NCBI RefSeq assembly: GCF_023824195.1 | Contig: NZ_CP085448.1 | Coordinates: 38,912 to 102,911, forward strand | Direction: 5' to 3' | DNA from: Priestia megaterium | Lineage (GTDB): Bacteria; Bacillota; Bacilli; Bacillales; Bacillaceae_H | DNA length: 64,000 nucleotides | Shown: positions 8,812 to 17,824 of the stretch, piece by piece | Position numbering within the stretch: position 1 is the first letter of the stretch | Layout of the letters: each line of letters opens with the position of its first letter | Program-made: the position numbers and the translations under genes | Notes under the pieces: generated by a model | Told to the model about the DNA's origin: nothing | What the model saw: only the letters and a program-made list of their open reading frames with translations | Databases searched by the model: none

Positions 8812-9013
8812 GTTAATCACCTCCTTTCTTCTCTGTATTAGATGAAAATAAAAGGGGTTGCCTGTACTAATTTTTAAATAACTTTGTATAGAAAATACAT
8901 TCAAAAAAAAGTAAAAAGTTATCTGCTAAGCTTATAAACTTTCTAACTACCTATACCAATTATCAATAAGTCCATGCCAATTATAAAAAAGGGTACTTAT
9001 TGGAGCCCTTGAA

Positions 9014-9367
9014 TTACTCGTCTTCCATTTCTTCTTCTAAATTAAATTCTTTTAGTTTGTTTTTTCCACCTTTGCTGGCGACCTGGCCTTCCTGATTTGC
9101 GTTTTGTCCACCCTTTTTAGCAATTTGCCCGCCTTGATTTGCGTTTTGTCCAGCATTTCCACTAATTTGTCCGCCTGTTTCTGCATTTTCTTTAACTCCA
9201 GCATTTCCACCTTGATTTGCTAGATTATTGTGAATGTTAATGTTAAAACAAATCTTCTCATGTTCTGTATTCTTTTTATGATCATTGTTATTTCTGTATT
9301 GAGGATATGATTCATCTACATAATAGCTATCATCTTCAGGGTTATAGTCCCAATGATACTTTTTCAT
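9014..9367 (-). CDS. Spore-surface-type protein with Gly/Asn/Gln repeats
   Basis: 117 residues starting MKKYHWDYNPEDDSYYVDES, after AAAGGTGAG at 10 bp. The N-terminal motif KKY-x3-Y-x3-D-x2-YYVD-x-SYPQ is shared with the protein at 16922, suggesting a common targeting leader. Residues about 50-100 are imperfect repeats (AGQNANQGGQIAKKGGQNAN). The C-terminus is acidic (EEEMEDE). An ACAAGC box lies upstream on the minus strand (9423-9440). Spore-surface location is inferred from context. Confidence 0.6.
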   Translation of the reverse strand: MKKYHWDYNPEDDSYYVDESYPQYRNNNDHKKNTEHEKICFNINIHNNLANQGGNAGVKENAETGGQISGNAGQNANQGGQIAKKGGQNANQEGQVASKGGKNKLKEFNLEEEMEDE

Positions 9368-9467
9368 TGTAATCACTCACCTTTTTATTTTTTCTCTATT
9401 TAATATACTCATTAATTGAAAAGGTGCTTGTGTGCTTGTCCTATGAAATTAGAATTAAAATAGCCCA

Positions 9468-9683
9468 GATGATCCGTCTATAACAAAGTATTGGAAAAAG
9501 CGAGGCTGAAAGGTCTTTAATCATGAAAATACGCTAGACAGTATGAAACTTGCAAGAAAGCAAGGATATTGTTATGCAATTTGTAAATACACTGTATAAA
9601 ATGGAGAAGAAGTTACAGTGCGGAACCTAGAAGTTCTTACAGGGGAAATTGTTAAATTGGTACATGTACCTTGTATTAAATAA
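9468..9683 (+). pseudogene. Decayed C-terminus of a group II intron maturase (HNH region)
   Basis: One frame reads DDPSITKYWKKRG, a stop, then NTLDSMKLARKQGYCYAICK, a stop, then NGEEVTVRNLEVLTGE and LVHVPCIK. This matches the layout of the maturase HNH tail (KQGY-x-C-x-IC ... NGEE ... LVH-x2-C), but the histidines of the HHI box are lost. It is followed by a domain V-like tract (9712-9745) and an intron 3' end at 9787. The whole is a dead, divergent group II intron. Confidence 0.65.
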
Positions 9684-9787
9684 AACAGTTGTTTGGATAA
9701 AGAGAAGGCTTGAGCTGTATGACAGGAAAGCTGTTACATATGATTTTTAGGGGAATAGGCACTCGTGAGAGTACCTTCCTACCCGAC
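9684..9787 (+). mobile_element. 3' remnant of a divergent group II intron
   Basis: GAGCTGTATG-n5-GAAA-n9-ACATATGAT at 9712-9745 is a degraded domain V, and CTACCCGAC at 9787 matches the 3' end of the intact copies. The exon TAAACT (9788-9793) follows, again the XerD arm of a dif-like site. Confidence 0.65.
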
Positions 9788-9926
9788 TAAACTAAAAATG
9801 TTGTATACGATATATAGCTTAAAAACAGAAAACACTACTGGAACGGAGGGAACCAGTAGTGTTTTCGCTGTTAAGTAATTGGTTTTTATGAGATGATGCT
9901 CCGTTTCTTCTTGGGTAGTTTGCTCA
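9788..9926 (+). repeat. Half dif-like site after the intron relic, with full header
   Basis: XerD half TAAACT 9788-9793, palindrome GTATACGATATAT 9803-9815, terminator 9829-9866, TGGGTAGTTTGCTCA motif ending 9926. The module to 10083 is gene-free. Confidence 0.7.
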
Positions 9927-10083
9927 AATTATTATTAATTATTATAATTTTTAAGGATTGAATTATATAAGTGATTTCTTTTATAGTTAAGTTATTCTGA
10001 AAATTAATTTTAAGTAACTGTTGAAAGACTACATAGTGGAATATGTTTCTTTCGTTTTAGACAGTTGCTCTTTTTATTGTCTT

Positions 10084-10237
10084 ACTTCCTAGAATTTCTA
10101 TTAGGTTAACTAAAGGTTATATATGGCTTGCTAAAAAAAGAAAACACTACCTCATGAGAGTAAGGTAGTGTTTTCTACTTTTGAATACATAAAAGGTAGT
10201 GGCTGATGAGCATATCTACTCTGGAGTAGTTTGCTCA
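10084..10237 (+). repeat. dif-like site 11 and full header
   Basis: Site 10084-10111: arm ACTTCCTAGAA (identical to the B. subtilis dif arm), spacer TTTCTA, arm TTAGGTTAACT. Terminator 10141-10176; motif ends 10237. The module to 10390 is gene-free and carries the conserved non-coding body. Confidence 0.9.
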
Positions 10238-10390
10238 AATGATAAAAAAATATTCAATTTAGGCAAGTTACCTAATAGAGAATGAAAACATATAGTGTAG
10301 TTAAGATGATTTCAGCCCTGAATCCGTATCTTTCTAGCCTCCCTTATCTATAAAGTCAAAATGCCCTTAGAATAAATTATTCCAGGGGTC

Positions 10391-10418
10391 TTTTCCGATA
10401 AAATACATTATCATAATT
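10391..10418 (+). repeat. Degenerate dif-like site 12
   Basis: Arm TTTTCCGATAA, spacer AATACA, degraded arm TTATCATAATT. No header follows. It opens the module with the small YjcZ-like gene. Confidence 0.65.
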
Positions 10419-10541
10419 AAATACATAAAGAATGTGTCTTATTAACCCTTAAAAGTATTAAAAATAGGAAAGTAGGATAAGCCTTATTTCAAACAAACAT
10501 GTGTAAGTACAATCCATTTAGCGCCTTTAAACATAACATAA

Positions 10542-10550
10542 CATAATATA
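10542..10550 (+). promoter_or_regulatory. SigK-type -10 (CATAATATA)
   Basis: Fits CATA-n3-TA, 68 bp before the YjcZ-like start at 10618; the distance is longer than for the other copies. Confidence 0.3.
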
Positions 10551-10617
10551 ATCCGTGAAAAAACTATTTCATTCCTTATTTGTTCAAAACTTAACTATAA
10601 CAAAAGGGGGGATTTAT

Positions 10618-10725
10618 ATGTCTAATAGTGCTGGATTTGGATCTGGTTTTGCTTTACTAGTTGTATTGTTTATTCTTTTAATTATCGTTGGATGTAGTTG
10701 GTATGGCGGCTATGGTGGCTGGTAA
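10618..10725 (+). CDS. Short YjcZ-family sporulation peptide
   Basis: 35 residues: [20 protein letters not shown], then LIIVGCSWYGGYGGW. A polar start, one hydrophobic segment and a Gly/Tyr/Trp end fit the YjcZ family. It starts after a GGGGGG tract 8 bp upstream. Closest in the window is 23160-23267, with the same length and layout. Confidence 0.8.
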   Translation: MSNSAGFGSGFALLVVLFILLIIVGCSWYGGYGGW

Positions 10726-10789
10726 TAAAAGATAATAAAAATTACCTCTTTCTAGTCGGACTAGTCATAAGAGGTAGTTTTTCATGCTT

Positions 10790-10952
10790 TGAATACATAA
10801 AATCCATTATGTTGACTAAAATTGCATATCATATGCAGCCATAAAATCAGAAAAAACTACGCCGACGGAGAGAAGGAGTAGTTTTTTCTGATTTATTGCT
10901 ATTGCTAAAGGATTTTCGTAGATGCCTCACGGCGTCTTGTGTAGTTTGCTCA
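10790..10952 (+). repeat. dif-like site 13 and full header
   Basis: Site 10790-10817: arm TGAATACATAA (weak), spacer AATCCA, arm TTATGTTGACT. Palindrome GCATATCATATGC 10824-10836 shows paired changes on both sides. Terminator 10851-10889, motif 10921-10952. Confidence 0.8.
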
Positions 10953-11070
10953 AATTGTTAAATGTTATTCGCATAGATAATTCATCTAAAAACATATCAA
11001 TGAATAGAATGTAATTTGTATTCTTAGAATTATCCGTTTTTCTGAGAAAACACCTTCTTCAGAGTGTCTA

Positions 11071-11130
11071 TCTAAATACAAAAAACATTGGCTAAGCCTT
11101 AGCCAATGTTTTTTGTATTTGTTGGGTCCT
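11071..11130. terminator. Strong two-way hairpin
   Basis: ACAAAAAACATTGGCTAAG pairs with CTTAGCCAATGTTTTTTGT. The same hairpin recurs at about 37222-37255 and 30776-30822 (reverse), in each case at the end of the same kind of gene-free cassette body. Confidence 0.7.
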
Positions 11131-11288
11131 TATTGTGGTAGGTTGTTTTTTCTGTTTTTTTTGAACGGACAATAAATCCAGTAACTGGTATTTCTGTTTA
11201 TATTTTTAATCACCTTTCTTGTACTTACTCCAAAACTTAAACAGTTGAATAAAGTAGAAGGTAGAAAATATGTCTAGGAGGTTATATT

Positions 11289-11516
11289 TTGGAGCATCAA
11301 GACTTTAATTCTGAAGAACAACTTTTTCTTGGAGATGAAAGACAACCATATAGCCACTACCCATATCCAAGACCAAGACCCAGACCAAGACCATATTATC
11401 CATACTATTACCCGCCATATTACTATCCACGTCCACGGCCATATTACCCATATTATCCACCATATTATTATCCATATCCACATTACCCTTGGTACGGATA
11501 TGGGGGAGGCTATTGA
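11289..11516 (+). CDS. Tyr/Pro/Arg-rich spore coat-type protein
   Basis: 75 residues. MEHQDFNSEEQLFLGDERQP is followed by a low-complexity Tyr/Pro/Arg tract (PYPRPRPRPRPYYPYYYPPY ...) and ends WYGYGGGY. The start codon is TTG, 8 bp after AGGAGG. Tyr/Pro-rich tracts are typical of coat proteins that become cross-linked (dityrosine), an inferred role. It is the only gene of its module. Confidence 0.7.
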   Translation: MEHQDFNSEEQLFLGDERQPYSHYPYPRPRPRPRPYYPYYYPPYYYPRPRPYYPYYPPYYYPYPHYPWYGYGGGY

Positions 11517-11753
11517 AAAGAATCTCATTCATAGTAATTAAAAGGAGTCGCATATGCGACTCCTAAAATCAGTAAAAATACAGTATGAATGTTTTTCTTG
11601 TTTATGCTTCAAGTTGGATATAGGTGATCTTATAAATGAAAAATACATAGTATTAATCTGTATAAAAAATAAAAATATAACTTTTTATTTTTATGTCCTT
11701 ATATTTCAAATAAATACCAAAAACCCTTAGAATCAATGATTCCAAGGGTTTTT

Positions 11754-11866
11754 GGTTCTCATAATTCTGATTATGTTAACTAAACCTGTATACGATATAC
11801 AGCTTAAAAACAGAAAAATTTAGTTGTATGTGTCAGTGTTTGGCGACATCTTGTGTAGTTTGCTCA
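11754..11866 (+). repeat. dif-like site 14, header lacking its terminator arm
   Basis: Site 11754-11781: arm GGTTCTCATAA, spacer TTCTGA, arm TTATGTTAACT. Palindrome 11788-11800. The hairpin right arm is deleted; the motif (GACATCTTGTGTAGTTTGCTCA) ends 11866. The module to 12123 has no gene. Confidence 0.8.
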
Positions 11867-12123
11867 AAAAATAAAATTTTATTCCCAATAGGCAAGTTAC
11901 CTAAAAGAAAATAAAGGAATATGATGTAGTTCGAATAATTTTCGTCTCACACTTAGAATCCTTTTAACTTCATTTTTCACCTTCATAATTTACAAAGTCA
12001 AAAAAAGAAAAAACAATCTGTATTGGAAGACAGATTGTTTTTTCTTTTAAAAGAGAGATGGCTTTATCGAAGTGGCATTCCTAGAGCCTTCTCTAATAAT
12101 ATTCAAAACCTTTTCAGATAATG

Positions 12124-12215
12124 AATTCCAATAAAATCCATCATGTTAACTAAACATATATATGATATACATCTAAAAAAACAGAGAAACTCCCAGGCGG
12201 CAGGGAGTTTCTCTG
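12124..12215 (+). repeat. dif-like site 15 with partial header
   Basis: Site 12124-12151: arm AATTCCAATAA, spacer AATCCA, arm TCATGTTAACT. Terminator 12182-12215. Module sequence follows that of site 5 closely, including the YjcZ-like gene, so the two are duplicated modules. Confidence 0.8.
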
Positions 12216-12381
12216 TTTTTTAACAACTGCAAATCCGTTAGGAAGGGTAACTGATCTACTGGGATTCAATGGGATGGTTCCTTCATTCTATGTAAAGTAA
12301 TCTAAAGGGTTTATATATATCTACAAAAATCCTGTTATTTCTATCAGTGCAGAGTATGGGCGAGCATTTTCACTTTTTATA

Positions 12382-12390
12382 CATATCCTA
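12382..12390 (+). promoter_or_regulatory. SigK-type -10 (CATATCCTA)
   Basis: Fits CATA-n3-TA, 30 bp before the start at 12420, the same position as in the paralogous module at 4044. Confidence 0.5.
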
Positions 12391-12419
12391 AAAGTATTAA
12401 GCATATAGGGGGTGGAAAT

Positions 12420-12581
12420 ATGGGCTTTTTTGGAGGTTACGGCGGCTGTGGTTATGGCGGCGGTTACGGCTATGGCGGAGGCGGCTGTGGTGGTGGCTTT
12501 GCCTTAATCATTGTACTATTCATTTTATTAATCATTATTGGTGCTTCTTGTTTTGGCGGAGGCTTTGGTGGCGGTTGCTAA
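12420..12581 (+). CDS. YjcZ-family glycine-rich sporulation peptide (paralogue)
   Basis: 53 residues: [20 protein letters not shown], a [18 protein letters not shown] hydrophobic segment and a [10 protein letters not shown] end. Nearly the same as the product of 4081-4242, differing mainly in the glycine tract. It starts after GGGGGTGG. Upstream DNA also aligns with the first copy from the dif-like site onward, showing duplication of the entire module. Confidence 0.85.
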   Translation: MGFFGGYGGCGYGGGYGYGGGGCGGGFALIIVLFILLIIIGASCFGGGFGGGC

Positions 12582-12688
12582 TAATTAAAGGTCATTTTTA
12601 TTTTAATTATTATTTAGCTTTATTTCCTATTTTAAAAAGCTAGCTTTATGCTAGCTTTTTTATTTATTTTCCCTGTTTATACATAACA

Positions 12689-12767
12689 ATTGTCGATAAG
12701 GTACATTATGTGGGAATGTATGAAGTAGTTTAAAATAGAAAAAACTCCTGAATTCAGGAGTTTTTTC
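12689..12767 (+). repeat. dif-like site 16, degraded, with terminator
   Basis: Arm ATTGTCGATAA, spacer GGTACA, degraded arm TTATGTGGGAA (12706-12716). Terminator 12738-12767. Last site of the left array. Confidence 0.65.
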
Positions 12768-12965
12768 GTTCAATAAAAATTCAACTTACGTATCAAAAGA
12801 TTTGGAGGCTTTGATATGCATAATCCATAGTATGTGAAAAATCAAGAAGAGTATGGACAGGTATTATGGTTTTTTAAAAAAATTTTGTTTTCTAAGCTTT
12901 TTACTTATACCATATTTAATTTTTTTCATAGCATGTACTATTTATCCGTGTTTGGAGGTGATTTT

Positions 12966-13211
12966 ATGCCAGGACATCGTACTGGTGAGCATCGTACCGG
13001 TGAACGTCGTACTTCTACTTCTCGTGCTCGCTTAGATAATTTTCGAAGAGGAGATCGAATTCAAGTATTTTCTGCTGGAAGACAACTTGATGGAAACGGC
13101 ACTTTTATTCGTGTAGAAGATGGTTTTTTAGTTTGGGAAGATAACTCAGGTAATAGAAATACTACTAGTTTAGAAGGTATTAGCATTCGTAGATTGAGTA
13201 GCCGTTATTAA
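12966..13211 (+). CDS. Small basic protein with beta-barrel-like core
   Basis: 81 residues: MPGHRTGEHRTGERRTSTSR, then ARLDNFRRGDRIQVFSAGRQ, DGNGTFIRVEDGFLVWEDNS and GISIRRLSSRY. The ATG lies 6 bp after GGAGGTG; a longer in-frame extension upstream has no such site. This is the intact paralogue of the broken gene at 5588. The second half looks like a small SH3-like barrel. Found in the array with spore genes; function unknown. Followed by a terminator at 13243-13279. Confidence 0.7.
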   Translation: MPGHRTGEHRTGERRTSTSRARLDNFRRGDRIQVFSAGRQLDGNGTFIRVEDGFLVWEDNSGNRNTTSLEGISIRRLSSRY

Positions 13212-13342
13212 TTCTTTTGGACGGGCTTTTAACCTTATATTAAAAAAGCTCTCTACAGCCTAAGAGAGCTTTTTTTAATAGTGACATATAAGCAAAACAA
13301 CTTAAAGTTGTTTCTAATTGCCTTAAGGCAATTTTTTTATGT

Positions 13343-14660
13343 TTAACGGCTAAAATCTGGTCCTTGATCCTTTGCTCTATTTATATTTGTACTTCTCATT
13401 TTTCTTAATTGCTGTCTTTGTTGTGTAAATGTCTCACTATGAGTAGCTTGTTGAAGAGCATCAAATATGCCTGATATGGTTTCTATCGTGTGTTCTTTGA
13501 CCTTTATTTCTTTTTCTATACGTGGAACTATCTTTTCTTCAAGTCCTCTGATTTCGCCTTGTCGTTTGCTTAAATCCTCTGCTCCTTTATATCGCTTTTC
13601 TTTAAGGTTATCTCTATAATGATTGGCTTCATGTTGCAATTCTTCATAATGCTGACGTGCTTTTTTAGAAACCAAACGCTTGGCTGCTTCGCCAGGGCTA
13701 TTGATTAAGCTGTTGGTAATTTATCAAGCTCTTGTTCTTGTTTTTTCAAGTTTAGTAACTTGGTCTTTCATCTTCTTGATTTTTGATGGCTTTTTCAATC
13801 ACAGATAACGTTATTGGGGTCTTCTTTGCCATATCTACATGTTTCTCCAGTTTCAACGCATTTTCATAGCTTAGATATCTTCCGGCTGTTTTCAAGTCAG
13901 GATAACGAGAGCTTACTTCACGAATTTTAGCCATCTTAATGGCTTCTTCTGCTTGGAATAATACTTTAGTCTCAACTTGAATTTATTTTTTTCTCATACG
14001 TAATCTGATGAAGTCGATTCCCTTTCTTTTGGGAGAATTCTTGGTAAGCTGATAGAACTCTTCTTCAGTTGAAAAACGAAGAGATTATTTATGGTTTTGA
14101 ATGCTGCTTTCATAGCTTTTTTTGTTACTTTCTAAATCAGACATTTTATCAAGATGAAGTCGTTTCATCATGTTATTTTCTTTTAGTTTAAACGGATTAA
14201 GAGATTTCTCGAGTTCGTCTACTTTTTCTTCATTCTGCTGAATTTCACATTCCAAATCTCTTACACGGTCATAGCAATTGCTGACATTTAGGAATTGCTG
14301 TTATGCGTAGAAGTGTCATTCAATTTGATCGTGACGATCACGGTTAATATTGCCTTTCTCCCCGATACCGTTTACAAAATATCCTAAATGAATCATTGGA
14401 AGTGTTTCGAATACACGCTTTTTATGAAAAAGGTATGTGATACGTTCATTGATTTGAGCTTGTTCTAAAGCTTTATTCGCATAGTTGGACCATTGTTCAA
14501 GAGTAGATCAGCAACCTTCGCTATTTATGACTTACCCTCGATTGTTTTCTTTGACATTTGTAAAATCCGCCTTACAATCACGATTCTCTTTACCAAATCC
14601 ATCTTGGCCTACGTCCAATGTATAGGTTACAAAATGTCAGTAAACTGGATTGAGGATTAA
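13343..14660 (-). pseudogene. Decayed MobA/MobL-type relaxase
   Basis: Several minus-strand pieces in different frames make up a plasmid relaxase. At about 14560-14632 is LDVGQDGFGKENRDCKADF, typical of the MobA/L domain. At 13752-13934 (REVSSRYPDLKTAGRYLSYE) and 13343-13675 lie coiled-coil C-terminal pieces. Stops and frameshifts separate them. The enzyme would nick oriT to start transfer; it is clearly dead. Related fragments lie at 45490-45639 and 45733-45897. Confidence 0.65.
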
Positions 14661-15728
14661 GTAGAATTTGTTCAGTTAACGTCTCCTTTAACCTTCTTGA
14701 TGCTTCGACTTGGAGGTATGTATTAAACGGAATAACACTAACTAATAGTTGTTAATTTTTTGCAACCTAATACAATTCGTTTTTTAAATTTATGTACTAT
14801 TTTTTATGACTGTCCTTAAAAGAATAGTGCTCTCTGTAAAAAGAGAGAAGAGCATAAGGGATTTCTGCTATCACATAGGGTGATAGGCTAGGCAAAGCCT
14901 AGCGAAAGCGTGATATCAAAGAAAAGCTCTCCATGTCCCTTTTACGTCCCTTTTTCAGCCTTTAACACCGTTTTTCATATCTCATTTTCCCTTTCTAATC
15001 CCATAATTTTACCCTTAGTCCCTTTTGCGTTCCCTTTCTTTTTTTCACTTCATGACTAAATTCTGTTCTTTTTCGTTCAACTTTTTCAGCTTTTCTTGCA
15101 AATTTTTTTGTTTATCTTCATAGAGTCGAACGCTTATATCACTGGATTGAATCACATCTTTTTTTATCGCGATTTTTGATTCTGTATCGGCTTTCCCATA
15201 GTTTTCTATTTTCTTTTTTCACAAAATCTTTTTCTAACTCATGTGAACATAAAAAAATAAATATCAATGTCCTGTGAACCTGCATTTTTTTAGAGGAGTC
15301 ATCGTTTATAGAATAAAAATCTATTCATAAATGATAAAAAAGCACGCGTAAATCACTTGTATTGTAAGCAAAAACAAATGGACGTTTTGACCATGAACGT
15401 GCGAACAAAAATAAAAAAAGATCGCTTGCTTCTGTCTTATCTTTTCAAAAAACACTTCAAAATGAAGTGACCCTTGAGGGGACATTTATCAACTCTGAAG
15501 GGTCGGTGAAGGGGTTCCTGGCACAAATGTTGCAATCACTGAAGGTGCCGTGAAGGGACCGCCCCTTAATTTGAAGATGCGCTGAGGGGGTTCTTGCAAA
15601 CATTTCTTTGTACCCAAGGTTTTGTTAGGCTCCGCCTAACCCCACACAGCCTGTGGGGGCAAAAACCCCTTATGCTCTTCTTTATTCGTACTGGAAATTT
15701 TGCGATTCGATAGAAAAGGAATGATTGA
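14661..15728. other. oriT-like non-coding region
   Basis: No gene is seen between the relaxase relic and the two plasmid genes. An inverted pair AGAAGAGCATAAGG (about 14847-14860) and CCTTATGCTCTTCT (about 15668-15681) flanks the region. Near the left copy is a hairpin GCTAGGC-AAA-GCCTAGC (14889-14905). Near the right copy are hairpins GTTAGGC-TCC-GCCTAAC (about 15626-15642) and CCCCACAC-AGC-CTGTGGGG. Hairpins beside a conserved CATAAGG box are what oriT nick regions look like. Assignment is by position and structure only. Confidence 0.45.
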
Positions 15729-15986
15729 ATGGATATCTTTTTACGAAATATTGATCCGGTTGCTATGCAAAAAATTGACGAGTTAGCTAAAGAACAAAAG
15801 ATGTCTCGTCAAAGATTTTTGCAAGAACAATTCGAATTGTTAGCTTTTTTCGATGAGCAAATAGCACGAGAAAAAAGGCTAGAAAGTATCATCGAACAAG
15901 ACCTTCAGTTGATGAATCAATGTGCGACAAAAATGGAAAAGATGAACGATATTTTATGTGAAATGATAGGAGATGTGGAGGATTAA
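15729..15986 (+). CDS. Ribbon-helix-helix-like mobilisation accessory protein
   Basis: 85 residues. The N-terminus (MDIFLRNIDPVAMQKIDELA, then EQKMSRQRFLQEQFE) has the strand-helix-helix pattern of a ribbon-helix-helix DNA-binding domain. The rest is coiled coil (EKRLESIIEQDLQLMNQCAT). This layout is that of MobC-like relaxosome proteins. It lies next to the oriT-like region, opposite to the relaxase relic, with GGAATG as ribosome-binding site. The next gene follows after 17 bp. Confidence 0.6.
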   Translation: MDIFLRNIDPVAMQKIDELAKEQKMSRQRFLQEQFELLAFFDEQIAREKRLESIIEQDLQLMNQCATKMEKMNDILCEMIGDVED

Positions 15987-16003
15987 TGGAAACAAAATGA
16001 CGC

Positions 16004-16408
16004 ATGATTACACTTGATGAAGAAACAGATCAATACATTCAAGACTATATGATTGAACATAAACTTCGTTTTCCTGGAGAAGCGATTATGGATATTTGTC
16101 AAAAGTATCGAGAAGAAAAAAAGAAAGAATGGTCATTAGATTATATTACGGAAGCAGTTAGCGAGAATCTACATGACGTCTTAGGAGATGAACTAAAAAA
16201 AATTCGTTTAGGTACAAATAGCACGGACAAAAATACACAAATTCTTATCGAATTTATGAACGGTTTGTATTTTTATCATAACTATGATGGATTTATGACA
16301 ACAAACCTGCAAGAAGTAGATGCAACTAGAATTGCAAAAGAAGTCGTAGAAGAACGTATTGCGAATCAACGTCAGCGACGACTAGATAGAGAATATCCTA
16401 GAGACTAA
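16004..16408 (+). CDS. Plasmid protein of unknown function next to mobilisation genes
   Basis: 134 residues, helical and highly charged: MITLDEETDQYIQDYMIEHK, KYREEKKKEWSLDYITEAVS, ELKKIRLGTNSTDKNTQILI, then ARIAKEVVEERIANQRQRR. No membrane segment. It is co-directional with the gene before it, probably one operon. The ribosome-binding site is weak, so translation may be coupled. I do not recognise the family; such genes often sit beside relaxases. Confidence 0.6.
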   Translation: MITLDEETDQYIQDYMIEHKLRFPGEAIMDICQKYREEKKKEWSLDYITEAVSENLHDVLGDELKKIRLGTNSTDKNTQILIEFMNGLYFYHNYDGFMTTNLQEVDATRIAKEVVEERIANQRQRRLDREYPRD

Positions 16409-16480
16409 ATAGTCTTTAAGGCTATATTGATAGGCTTAAGCCTACCATCCCTTTTAGTAAATGAGTTGAATATAGGTTGA

Positions 16481-16825
16481 TTATGTAGTTATTGTGGAAC
16501 AGAAGGAACAGAGGAAAGTTGCTCTTTTTGTAGAGCTAGTTTAGGTACAGAAAGACTAAAACTAAAGGAATTTGTGGTCTTGGAGGATGCTGAAAAGGCT
16601 TTTAAGGGATTAGTTAGCTTTTATACGTATGATTTGTTGGTTTTGCTGTGTTTACTGTGTTTAATTCGTCAGAAACGTTCTAAGTCCTATAACTTGATAC
16701 TAACGCTTAAAAAGGTCGGTGAGATCCCTCAAATTGATCAAACAATGTAAAAGTATGCAGAAGAGCAATATGGCTTTTATACGAAGCGTATGAAGTTGAT
16801 AGGAATAAAGCCCTTAGAAACAATT
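16481..16825 (+). pseudogene. Zinc-ribbon protein relic
   Basis: The frame reads CSYCGTEGTEESCSFCRASL (two CxxC pairs, a zinc ribbon), RLKLKEFVVLEDAEKAFKGL, then two hydrophobic stretches. A stop at 16748 is followed in the same frame by KYAEEQYGFYTKRMKLIGIK. There is no start codon in frame before the first cysteine. Broken at both the start and position 16748; a terminator (AGCCCTTAGAA ... TTCTAAGGGCTTT) overlaps its end. Confidence 0.5.
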
Positions 16826-16921
16826 CTAAGGGCTTTATTGATAAAAATTTTAACCAATTAGGACGAGCATCCAAACACTCCATTAACAATTGAATAACAT
16901 ATATAGAAATATAAAGAAGGG

Positions 16922-17503
16922 GTGATTAAGATAAAAAAATATAATTGTCGTTATAACGATAAAGATGGTAAATATTATGTAGACAATTCTTATCCTCAGA
17001 AAAAGAAAAAAGGGTCACATGACTGGTGCTGTGACCATGACCATAATGAAGATAAAAATAAAGATAAAGGAAAATTAGTTGAATTTGCTTATCAAAATGC
17101 ATCACCTATTTCTAATCCTCTTCCTGGACCAGGTGGTCTACCACTTCCTCGAACTGTCGCAGCCGTTAGACTAAATGAAGTAAAGACAGGTAACGTTGTA
17201 TCATTAAATGGACTCTTCCATATAAACAATGATAGTCCTGCAGTACAGGATTTAGTAGCCAGTATTTATAGAGGTGTTGAAGCGCCAGGTAACCTTATCT
17301 ATCGGAAAGTAATTGAGGTTGATAACGCTGAAAACGTGGATGATGATTTTACTGAAGTTGTAGTTCAATACGTTGATGATGGTGTTAAAACTACTCAAGA
17401 AAATGTAACCTATACTTTAGTTGCGGAACAACGTACCGGTACAGGCCTCTTCCTCGTTGGTCCAATTACCTTTACTGCAACAGAAATTAAAGGTCCATTC
17501 TAG
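16922..17503 (+). CDS. Spore-surface-type protein with shared leader and beta-sandwich
   Basis: About 190 residues. The leader KKYNCRYNDKDGKYYVDNSY parallels that of the gene at 9014. A Lys/His/Asp-rich linker (KKKKGSHDWCCDHDHNEDK) follows. From residue about 70 come strand-rich sequences (TVAAVRLNEVKTGNVVSLNG, LVASIYRGVEAPGNLIYRKV) ending FTATEIKGPF. The start is unusual: GTG at 16922 lies only one base from the GAAGGG ribosome-binding site, whereas the codon aligned with the ATG of the 9014 gene is ATA (16931). A terminator follows at about 17519-17563. Surface role is inferred. Confidence 0.6.
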   Translation: MIKIKKYNCRYNDKDGKYYVDNSYPQKKKKGSHDWCCDHDHNEDKNKDKGKLVEFAYQNASPISNPLPGPGGLPLPRTVAAVRLNEVKTGNVVSLNGLFHINNDSPAVQDLVASIYRGVEAPGNLIYRKVIEVDNAENVDDDFTEVVVQYVDDGVKTTQENVTYTLVAEQRTGTGLFLVGPITFTATEIKGPF

Positions 17504-17588
17504 GAAAATTAAGGATTTAAAAAAGAGAGGTCATTTTCCTTAGTTGAATATGACTTCTCTTTTTTATATAAACTCACCGTATTAGCAT

Positions 17589-17635
17589 GTATACGTTATG
17601 CGGGTTTAGTTACCATAATGTAACTTATCAGAAAA
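17589..17635 (-). repeat. dif-like site 17 (first of the middle array)
   Basis: Site 17608-17635, read on the minus strand: arm TTTTCTGATAA, spacer GTTACA, arm TTATGGTAACT. Palindrome 17589-17601 with paired changes (GCATA/TATAC). From here to 33.8 kb all sites lie on the minus strand. Confidence 0.75.
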
Positions 17636-17824
17636 AGGCCTTTGGATTTGCTAATTCCAAAGGCTTTTTCTATATAATATGATTTTTCAATCAAAGGTCA
17701 AGCATTCAAACACTCTGTTAACAATTGAATACAATATATAGAGGTAACCCAAAGGTAGGTTTTTATGTTTTTTAGTTGTATACGATATTCTCTTTTAGTT
17801 ATCATAATGAACTTTATAGGTAGT
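17636..17824 (-). repeat. Gene-free module and dif-like site 18
   Basis: Site 17797-17824, minus strand: arm ACTACCTATAA, spacer AGTTCA, arm TTATGATAACT; palindrome 17778-17790. The short module contains a terminator (17637-17671) and a copy of the promoter region found before the gene at 16922 (CAAGCATTCAAACACTC...), but no gene. It seems to be that module with its gene deleted. Confidence 0.7.

Noticed and set aside
12834..12965. N-terminal extension of the gene at 12966
   Set aside because: The paralogue at 5588 shares sequence only from the GGAGGTG site onward, and the extension has no ribosome-binding site.
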